Below are positions 1 to 5,711 of a stretch of DNA of 13,269 bases, piece by piece. The position numbers and the translations under genes are program-made. Below the pieces are notes generated by a model. The model ran no database searches. It saw only the letters and a list, made by a program, of their open reading frames with translations, and was not told where the DNA came from. Every line of letters starts with the position of its first letter. The stretch's first letter is position 1. This stretch comes from Candidatus Heimdallarchaeota archaeon (GTDB lineage: Archaea; Asgardarchaeota; Heimdallarchaeia; Heimdallarchaeales; Kariarchaeaceae), in assembly GCA_027016475.1 (NCBI GenBank), contig JALUTL010000178.1, positions 1 to 13,269 on the forward strand. Reading direction: 5' to 3'.

Positions 1-1581
1 ATCATCAAGCTCGGACACCATTTTGACGAAGTCTATGCGATCTGTACTGAAGACACAGTCAACTCTCGTTTTCAAAACTTTAAAAACGAACTGACAAAGT
101 TTTCCAGCCAAGCCAAGGTGACACCGCTAGTTATTAGTTCAAACAATGACTTCAAGGATTTGATTTTGACAGTCATAGCCCATCTTCCTTTGCAAGGAGA
201 ACTTTCAATCGACCTGACCCATGGCTTCCGGCACATTCCAATCCTGCTTCTGACAGCCACCTATTACCTTACTGCCGTGACCAAGCTTACACTTGGAAAT
301 CTCTATTATGGACTCATCAGCAAAAATCACCCCTGCACCATTTACATCCTGAACTACGTACAGGAGCTGGTTCAGTGGGGTGAGGCGGTTAGCCTATTCA
401 AACGGGACATCAATGTCATTCCGCTGATCAACCTACTGAAGACATACATTAACCGACTCCACGACGATCCAAAAGCCAAAAGAAGTTTGGAGAACCTCTT
501 GGATGCTTATGTGGAGGTGGCTTTTGCCGTCAACAACGGACTGCCGGTTGAACTGCTCAATTCCCTAAAAAAAATGAAGAATCTCCTCTCAAAAAGCAAT
601 ATAGATGCCTTGGACATTTTCATGGGAGAGAACCTTTTTGAGGAAATAAGAAACTCGCTTCAAGAGCAGTTCTCATTCCATGAATACGCCCGTCCAAAAA
701 ACAAACGGAATTTGGTGCTCACTGAGGAACTGATCAAGCTCCTTGTTGAAGTGATAGACTTCTACATCGTTTCAGAAGGACAACTGCAATATGACAACGC
801 GTTGGGACAGATGCGTGAACTGTTCATCACACTATGCCTCTACCATTGGCGACCTGACGCTCGTACACAATGGCTCAACAAAAAAACAAGAGAGCAGATT
901 GAACGAACGATAGGAGGACTGTCGGCTGCAAGCAGGGACAAAGCATTCAATGAATTGTTTCCCAACAAGGAAATCCTCTCCTTTTGGAACCAATTGAGCG
1001 ATTTGCGGAACATGGTTCAGCATCATGGAATGCGTGAAGAGGAAATAAAGATAAACGATCTCCAGAACAAAATCAAGGAACTTTGGAGTGCGCTTAAGCA
1101 ACACATCAACAATCCTGAATTTTGGAACATTGATGTCCCAAGTAAAAACAGGGTGCTGATCTCCCCGCTGGGACTGACAAACGGCGCATTGTACACTGCA
1201 ATCAAAAGATTGAACCCAGATTTAGTCATAGTCATTGCATCGACCCAATCCCAAAGCCAAGTTCAGACAATTCTCCAAGAGGCAGGTTCGAATGCAAACC
1301 AGATCGTCAAAACAATAAATGATCCGTTTCTGGACTTTACCGCTTGGAACGCAATCAAAACAGACAAGGACATCGTTTCTGCATTGATGGGAGCAAAGAA
1401 AGTGATGGTCAACATAACCGGAGGCACAACTGTGATGCAGTATATCGTCGAAAGGTTGAACTCATACGCTGCCATGTTGAACAAACACCCGAAATCCTAT
1501 GCCATGATTGACAGACGACCCTATGATGAACAAAAAACCAACCCGTATGTCGAAGGAGAAATTCTTGAACTAAGCAACTGA
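1..1581 (+). CDS. CARF-HEPN-CARF CRISPR ancillary RNase (DxTHG/TM1812 family), 5' partial
   Basis: The frame is open from base 1, so the N-terminus lies outside the window; 526 residues are visible. Residues about 71-75 read DLTHG followed by FRHIPILLL, the DxTHG signature of the TM1812/Csx1-Csx2 CARF proteins that accompany type III CRISPR systems, followed by LYYG. Residue R336 with H341 (RNMVQH) is an R-X4-H HEPN ribonuclease motif. From about residue 380 a second Rossmann-like segment begins (VLISPLGLTNGAL) and ends in NITGGTTVM at about 471-479, resembling the D/NxTGGTKxM motif of CARF domains, with Thr where Lys is usual. Family knowledge: CARF binds cyclic oligoadenylate made by Cas10 and activates HEPN to cut RNA. 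Inference: two ligand pockets, or one sensor plus one ring-nuclease-like domain. The general family call is firm; the function of the C-terminal domain is not. Confidence 0.85.
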   Translation: MIKLGHHFDEVYAICTEDTVNSRFQNFKNELTKFSSQAKVTPLVISSNNDFKDLILTVIAHLPLQGELSIDLTHGFRHIPILLLTATYYLTAVTKLTLGNLYYGLISKNHPCTIYILNYVQELVQWGEAVSLFKRDINVIPLINLLKTYINRLHDDPKAKRSLENLLDAYVEVAFAVNNGLPVELLNSLKKMKNLLSKSNIDALDIFMGENLFEEIRNSLQEQFSFHEYARPKNKRNLVLTEELIKLLVEVIDFYIVSEGQLQYDNALGQMRELFITLCLYHWRPDARTQWLNKKTREQIERTIGGLSAASRDKAFNELFPNKEILSFWNQLSDLRNMVQHHGMREEEIKINDLQNKIKELWSALKQHINNPEFWNIDVPSKNRVLISPLGLTNGALYTAIKRLNPDLVIVIASTQSQSQVQTILQEAGSNANQIVKTINDPFLDFTAWNAIKTDKDIVSALMGAKKVMVNITGGTTVMQYIVERLNSYAAMLNKHPKSYAMIDRRPYDEQKTNPYVEGEILELSN

Positions 1582-1632
1582 ATCCAGAGAAAAAGCTCGG
1601 ACAAAAGCTGTCTGAACGACAGCCAGTGAAAA

Positions 1633-1639
1633 AACTTAT
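1633..1639 (+). promoter_or_regulatory. candidate TATA box of the membrane protein gene
   Basis: An AACTTATTT stretch is centred about 24-27 nt upstream of the paired ATG codons at 1661 and 1664. This matches the spacing seen at other genes here and supports an ATG start rather than the upstream in-frame TTG at 1640. Confidence 0.35.
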
Positions 1640-1660
1640 TTGGATAAAATTCCATCAACG

Positions 1661-2515
1661 ATGATGTTTTCCTACAGGCACACACATCTCAGGACTTACA
1701 TCTATTTCCTGTGGATTCATTTGACATTAGCAGCAGCAATGCTTGTCATTGCAACAGGCTTCTTCAATTTTTTTGAACTAGCAACAATCGTCACCCTGCC
1801 TTTGGCAATTAGCATCTGGAAACAGAACTGGGATGTCAATGATGACCATGTGGCCATCTATGAAACAAAATTTCTTGCCAATGCAGTGTCCGCAATCGGC
1901 ATGCTGTCCCTCATTCTGGCTATGGCAGTTCCAGACCAAATCTACTTGGACGTTCTGTATGGAAGGGTATGGATCGAAAACCCATTGTCCATCATGGAAA
2001 AAGCGTTCAGAATCGGTGTCCTGACGCCCGTTCTCCTGTTGCTTTATCTGGCGAATCGTTTTATCGCGACCTCAGTGATCACTCTCAAGACATCAATTGA
2101 CACAAATTCCCTGATCATTGATCGTATCAGTTCATTTTTTGAAAAACAGTATTCATTCAATGCAACAGAAATCAATGCCATAACATTCAACAAAATTTTC
2201 CAAGGAAACACCATAGATGCGACCATTGAGCTGAGCAAAGCAAGTATCGATGTCCCTCTCGCATTGATTGAATCGCCTTCAGTCTGGGAACACATTGTAA
2301 ACCTATTGCTGAAGATGCATTTAATCAATCCATATCTGACCACCCAATCAAATGTACCCGCCAAATATAGGGCAGGAAGTGTATGGGACAATGGAGCATT
2401 ATTGATTGCACGAGGCAGACTCCCGGACTTTAAACTGAAATTAGGACAAATCGATGGTCATAATCCATTCCGATTGAACATCTCAAGGAACAGTTACAGA
2501 TCAACCTCCCAATAA
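1661..2515 (+). CDS. polytopic membrane protein of unknown function, probably truncated by a frameshift
   Basis: I do not recognise the family. The N-terminal half has about four hydrophobic segments: one beginning YIYFLWIHLTLAAAMLV, one around ELATIVTLPLAISIW, one around AVSAIGMLSLILAMAV and one around FRIGVLTPVLLLLYLA. About 150 soluble residues follow. The start is ATG 1661 (or 1664), chosen from the TATA-like spacing; an in-frame TTG lies at 1640. It begins 80 nt after the CARF-HEPN gene on the same strand, so it may be a membrane partner of that effector, but this rests on position only. The last 17 codons before the stop look unlike protein sequence, while frame 1 from 2464 onward reads as a plausible continuation (IEHLKEQLQINLPIKG...). 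The annotated end is therefore probably a frameshift artefact or a mutation. Confidence 0.6.
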   Translation: MMFSYRHTHLRTYIYFLWIHLTLAAAMLVIATGFFNFFELATIVTLPLAISIWKQNWDVNDDHVAIYETKFLANAVSAIGMLSLILAMAVPDQIYLDVLYGRVWIENPLSIMEKAFRIGVLTPVLLLLYLANRFIATSVITLKTSIDTNSLIIDRISSFFEKQYSFNATEINAITFNKIFQGNTIDATIELSKASIDVPLALIESPSVWEHIVNLLLKMHLINPYLTTQSNVPAKYRAGSVWDNGALLIARGRLPDFKLKLGQIDGHNPFRLNISRNSYRSTSQ

Positions 2516-2893
2516 AAGGACGAAACATCGAATATATCAACAGAATGCTTGCAAAGATGTTTTTCAGTAGCATGAATGTCTGGATTGCCATCCCTCCTAA
2601 CCCAAACCATCCCCGTCTTCTCCAAAAATTTCACCATCGGAATAGGAATTACATCCATTATGGCAGTCACAAGCACCATTTTCATTGAATTCCCTTTCAT
2701 TGTGAGCCGACTGCCAACTACAATCATCAAGCTCAATGACGTAACTATCACTCTTTCCTCAAAAATTTTCAATAGAGAAATTGCCCTTGCACAGCTTTCA
2801 GGTATCACCAAGATTGAACAAAAATTCGGAAGGTTGTTCATCGAAATGCCGCTGTTCCAATTCAGGCTTCAAAACTGCACCATGATGCAATGA
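2464..2893 (+). pseudogene. frameshifted C-terminal continuation of the membrane protein
   Basis: Frame 1 is open from 2464 to a TGA at 2686-2688 and encodes convincing protein up to about PNPNHPRLLQKF near 2629. After that point frame 2 becomes the convincing one (TIGIGITSIMAVTSTIFIEF, a hydrophobic segment) and runs to a stop at 2893. Joining the membrane gene in frame 2, then frame 1, then frame 2 gives one protein about 410 residues long. This pattern of two compensating shifts fits a decaying gene or two sequence errors. A third shift near 2885 could run into frame 3 (NDLIVIPNKSRFDISLSQP), which is open into the next gene; this is weaker. No slippery heptamer typical of programmed frameshifting is apparent at the first shift. 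No independent promoter is visible before the ATG at 2576. Confidence 0.5.
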
Positions 2894-2994
2894 CCTAATT
2901 GTCATTCCAAACAAAAGCCGTTTTGACATTTCTCTATCGCAACCATTCACCTTAATGCTATGTGTATCCAACAACCCTTCTAATCGATCAGCAG

Positions 2995-3003
2995 ATTTTA
3001 ATT
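2995..3003 (+). promoter_or_regulatory. candidate TATA box of the coiled-coil nuclease-like gene
   Basis: ATTTTAATT lies about 28 nt upstream of the ATG at 3027. It does not fit the upstream in-frame ATGs at 2955 and 3006. Confidence 0.35.
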
Positions 3004-3026
3004 CCATGATGCGGAAAACAATATGC

Positions 3027-3785
3027 ATGTCAACTGACGACCCTGTTGAGGTCTTCATCCGAAGGCTTGCAACAGATCCAGCCGCCAAATCCAGAGTAAG
3101 ACAGGTTCTTGACCTAGAGAACGACTACGCCAGAAAAGCCGACCTTGTACCAATCCTTGAAAGGCTCGAGCAGCAGGGTGAAGAACTCAAACTGCAAAGA
3201 GAGGAACTTAAGTTACAAAGAGAGGACATGGAGAAGGGATTCGTAAAAGTCTGGGACGAACTCAAGGCACAGCGTATGGCAATGGAGGAAGGATTCAAGA
3301 ACATGTGGGAAGAAATGAAGGAGCTCAGGAAATCCCAGGACAAGATACATAGGAGAATGGACAAGCATGAAGCCTTTTGGCGCAAAATCGCCGGTGAAGA
3401 ACTGGAGCTCCATTCGTTAATGTGGTTTCAGGGCGTCCTCAATGCCAAAGGATTTCCCAGCGACAACCTGAGATGGAGCGCTAAATTCGATGACCCACAA
3501 CGACGGCTCGAAACTCCTGAAATTGAAATCGACCTCTTTCAGGAGGAACCTCTCATGGTTGTCGAAGTGACCTCTTTCGTGGATACTTTGGACAAGCTCA
3601 TGACATTCATCAAGAAAATCAAATTCATTGAAGAAAAATACGCCAAAAGACCAAAGGCCGTGTTCATTACCTACAGGGTTTCCAAGAACATTGAAGAAGC
3701 ATTCACAGAGATTCAGAAAAGCAATTCAATAGAGCTGATCACAATTGGCAGAAAGCTTGACTTCAGCTTCCTTGATGAGGATTGA
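3027..3785 (+). CDS. coiled-coil protein with C-terminal PD-(D/E)XK-like domain (DUF3782-like)
   Basis: The product has 252 residues from ATG 3027; in-frame ATGs at 2955 and 3006 would lengthen it. Residues about 43-115 are a charged coiled coil with internal duplication: EELKLQR occurs twice in tandem at about 52-65, and two units of about 18 residues begin MEKGFVKVWDELK and MEEGFKNMWEEMK. The C-terminal domain (about 120-245) has EIEID (D169), then PLMVVEVTS (E180), then a helix with K190, K196 and K197, and then the strand KAVFITY. That order fits the PD-(D/E)XK fold seen in archaeal and cyanobacterial coiled-coil proteins annotated DUF3782. The usual Lys of the ExK motif is Thr182, so activity is uncertain unless a helix Lys substitutes. 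It follows the CRISPR effector and the membrane gene on the same strand. A role in defence is inferred from the neighbourhood only. Confidence 0.65.
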   Translation: MSTDDPVEVFIRRLATDPAAKSRVRQVLDLENDYARKADLVPILERLEQQGEELKLQREELKLQREDMEKGFVKVWDELKAQRMAMEEGFKNMWEEMKELRKSQDKIHRRMDKHEAFWRKIAGEELELHSLMWFQGVLNAKGFPSDNLRWSAKFDDPQRRLETPEIEIDLFQEEPLMVVEVTSFVDTLDKLMTFIKKIKFIEEKYAKRPKAVFITYRVSKNIEEAFTEIQKSNSIELITIGRKLDFSFLDED

Positions 3786-3871
3786 AAGGTTCTAATTGGA
3801 AATATGGACAGATCCAAATTGAATCACTGAAAAGAATCCATTGGTAAAAGGTATAAATTCTGAACCCAGAG

Positions 3872-3911
3872 AGGTACAACATTTACGTATTTCGTAGTTT
3901 GAAGTGTACCT
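3872..3911. repeat. nested inverted repeat (possible structured RNA or operator)
   Basis: AGGTACA at 3872-3878 is the exact reverse complement of TGTACCT at 3905-3911. Inside it TACG (3884-3887) pairs with CGTA (3893-3896) around a 5-nt loop. A TATA-like box lies just upstream at 3852-3859. Confidence 0.4.
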
Positions 3912-4032
3912 ACAGACAAAAAGTGATATCAGGAGTATGAAGTGACTGACAGGAAGAGTATTTTGAACGAAATCAAGATATTGGTTGCTTCATATCACCA
4001 CACAGCCCACAAATCATGATCTAGTTGATTTT

Positions 4033-4067
4033 CTTTCAACAAACGAACATCAGTTTTCGTTTGAAAG
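4033..4067. repeat. bulged inverted repeat
   Basis: CTTTCAA (4033-4039) plus ACGAA (4043-4047) pair with TTCGT (4056-4060) plus TTGAAAG (4061-4067). This gives a 12-bp stem with a 3-nt bulge and an 8-nt loop. It lies between the two convergent genes ending at 3785 and 4181, so it could be a terminator-like hairpin or a relic. Confidence 0.4.
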
Positions 4068-4180
4068 TAAAATATTTGTATGAGCACTGTATTGCCACAA
4101 AGCTTGCATACAGAACAGATATACCGCCCAAAAGATGTTTTCCATACCTGATGCACAGCAATAAGAAATCGCTGTTTCCT

Positions 4181-5115
4181 TTAACTTTGTGGAGCATTCC
4201 ATCGATTACAACATATGTGCTTGAAATGAGAATAATGCCTTTCCTGCCCTTCAATGACAAACCGGATATGCAAATACGCTTCAATCTCCAGTAAAAACCT
4301 AAGCTCTTCAACTGAAAACCAACCACTCATTTCTATCAATTGTCTGCCTGGTTCGATGATATGATTTGTAACTGCCAAACCTGCAAAGCCTCCTGAAGCA
4401 AATCTCATTTCTTCCCCTTCGAATGGCTCAACAGTCACTTCCACAAAGCCGAAAAGAGTAGTGGGAGTAGCAATTGTATAATTAGCCTGTAGTGTGTTCT
4501 CAAGCACATAATGACCGGAAATTCGCACCAAATCACCAGGTTCACCTCCAAATCCTTTCTCCACCTCTATCCATATATTGCTTAACTTCAAATGAATTGC
4601 CGAACGATTGCCACGTGTCCCCCAATCATCAGGAATTGGATCATTCACAATTTTCATCCCCTTTTCGTTCGTTCCCAATGGAATATGCAAAACACTGGCA
4701 TTATAGAATTTTTCAAAAGGAAATACGCGATCGCTGGCTTCAAATTCCATTACAAGATCTATTGATTTCCTGTCATAGTCAAGAGGGATCTTGATGATAT
4801 GAAACAGCCTTCCGAATATGTTACTATTCTCCCCAGGATAAATATCAAAATTTGTTGGAAAAGAATACTTCTCTGTAATTGCCCTTCGTCTATCCAGAAA
4901 ACTAAACCGAACTGATACCCTCCACCATTCCTCCAAAAACTCGATTTAAATTCACCCCACGCGTCAACTGTCCATGATATTTTCAAAACCTATGACCGAT
5001 CAGGAAACTCGACATCAGCATCAACCACTTCTGTGTAGATTGGAAAGTCATCTGCAGATATGCCCTGCAAGGAAAAAAATATAACAAGCACAAACAATCC
5101 ATTCAACCATTTCAC
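4181..5115 (-). pseudogene. secreted protein pseudogene (signal peptide, in-frame TAG, frameshift)
   Basis: On the minus strand a GTG at 5115 starts a signal peptide (MKWLNGLFVLVIFFSL, then QGISA and DDFPIYTEVV). The frame reads 41 codons to a TAG at 4992-4990, continues open after it (VLKISWTVDAWGEFKSSF), and must then shift near 4945-4935 into the frame that runs LEEWWRVSVRFSFLDRRR and ends at 4181. The joined product would be about 310 residues and exported, with beta-rich features and no family I recognise. A TTTAAAA box at 5138-5144 is centred 26 nt from the GTG, which supports the start. The single TAG could in principle be read as pyrrolysine, but the extra frameshift makes a dead gene more likely. 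The 251-codon stretch 4936-4181 is what an automatic caller would probably report. Confidence 0.6.
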
Positions 5116-5137
5116 ACATATTTGGATTGGTCAAACC

Positions 5138-5144
5138 TTTAAAA
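5138..5144 (-). promoter_or_regulatory. TATA box of the secreted-protein pseudogene
   Basis: TTTAAAA, read on the minus strand as TTTTAAA, is centred about 26 nt upstream of the GTG at 5115. That is the spacing expected for a leaderless archaeal transcript. Confidence 0.5.
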
Positions 5145-5360
5145 GCACACCTTGACCAGCTAACCCATAGTATACAAATTTGACTCAGCAGAACGTTTAA
5201 TCCCACTTCAAACAACAAAAATCGTAACAACGTTGCTTAAAATAATAGACCAAAAAACCTCCCCAAAAAACATTCATCCTCTCCCTATTTGAACCACTGA
5301 GATCCAACTAGAAAAAATAATCTAAAGCCTCAAGCCAAATACGCGACAGTACCAAAGAAG

Positions 5361-5366
5361 TTAAAT
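5361..5366 (+). promoter_or_regulatory. candidate TATA box of tRNA-Tyr
   Basis: TTAAAT lies about 30 nt upstream of the mature 5' end at 5395, allowing a 5' leader of a few nucleotides for RNase P to remove. Confidence 0.35.
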
Positions 5367-5394
5367 CTCCAAATACTTACAAACAATTCAGGTA

Positions 5395-5512
5395 CGGGCC
5401 TTAGCTCAGCCTGGCAGAGCGCGCGGCTGTAGGCCAACGCCACTCAGAGGAGACAAACGTCTAGGATTCTGTAGACACCGCGATGTCCCGAGTTCAAATC
5501 TCGGAGGCCCGA
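5395..5512 (+). tRNA. tRNA-Tyr(GUA) with a 44-nt intron
   Basis: Acceptor stem CGGGCCT (5395-5401) pairs fully with AGGCCCG (5505-5511), and A5512 is the discriminator. The D stem is GCTC/GAGC. The anticodon stem CGCGG (5422-5426) pairs with CCGCG (5478-5482). The T stem CCGAG/CTCGG encloses TTCAAAT. With U33 at 5428 the anticodon is GTA at 5429-5431, hence Tyr; C1-G72 and A73 fit archaeal tRNA-Tyr identity. The intron is 5433-5476, after position 37, the canonical archaeal place; 3-nt bulges at both junctions are plausible, although the central helix needs two G-U pairs. CCA is not encoded. A T7 run at 5514-5520 is a likely terminator. The intron shares TCTAGGATTCT (5460-5470) with the CRISPR repeat that starts 200 nt downstream. 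Confidence 0.93.
5433..5476 (+). other. intron of tRNA-Tyr, with CRISPR-repeat-like pieces
   Basis: The intron contains CACTCA (5441-5446), GAGAC (5450-5454), TCTAGGATTCT (5460-5470) and GTAGAC (5471-5476). All but the last also occur in the 37-nt repeat of the adjacent array, in permuted order. Two alternative small hairpins are visible: AGAC/GTCT around AAAC, and GTCTA/TAGAC. Confidence 0.7.
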
Positions 5513-5513
5513 C

Positions 5514-5520
5514 TTTTTTT
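5514..5520 (+). terminator. T-run terminator after tRNA-Tyr
   Basis: Seven consecutive T residues follow the tRNA 3' end by one nucleotide, the usual archaeal intrinsic termination signal. Confidence 0.55.
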
Positions 5521-5711
5521 CATCATATTTCCAATCAGATAACAGGATGATGCTTCTGATTCTCCTAATTATTGAGTACAATTTGATCTTGACTTTTTGA
5601 GAGGCTTCAAATAATTCTTGCAAGCATTCTGAGGAGTAAAATGACAGAGTTGAGAGGAAAATTCAACTTTTGTGTGTGATCCGGTGCAATTGAGTGAACC
5701 ACGTTGCTGAA

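Larger units (their letters stand above)
3786..4180. other. intergenic stretch without an intact gene
   Basis: A TATA-like TATAAATT occurs at 3852-3859, followed by nested inverted repeats at 3872-3911 and a bulged inverted repeat at 4033-4067. A 25-codon frame from GTG 3942 to TGA 4019 encodes KILVASYHHT, faintly like the start of a flavodoxin, but it is too short to call. I see no convincing gene on either strand. Confidence 0.5.
5116..5394. other. AT-rich intergenic region between pseudogene promoter and tRNA
   Basis: It contains the minus-strand TATA box of the secreted pseudogene (5138-5144) and the candidate tRNA TATA box (5361-5366). No gene is visible on either strand. Confidence 0.5.

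Noticed and set aside
2798..3088. A 96-codon minus-strand frame across the membrane pseudogene and the coiled-coil gene start
   Set aside because: Overlaps better-supported plus-strand coding on both sides and shows no family resemblance.
3942..4019. A 25-codon frame encoding KILVASYHHT, faintly like a flavodoxin N-terminus
   Set aside because: Too short and stops before any diagnostic FMN-binding loop could be completed; resemblance rests on a few residues.
4990..4992. TAG as a pyrrolysine codon in the secreted protein
   Set aside because: A frameshift is needed about 50 nt further on, so the gene is broken in any case; no pyrrolysine genes are visible in the window.
5429..5431. Reading the tRNA anticodon as TGT (Thr)
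   Set aside because: The 5-bp anticodon stem and U33 at 5428 place GTA at positions 34-36; C1-G72 and A73 also fit tRNA-Tyr.
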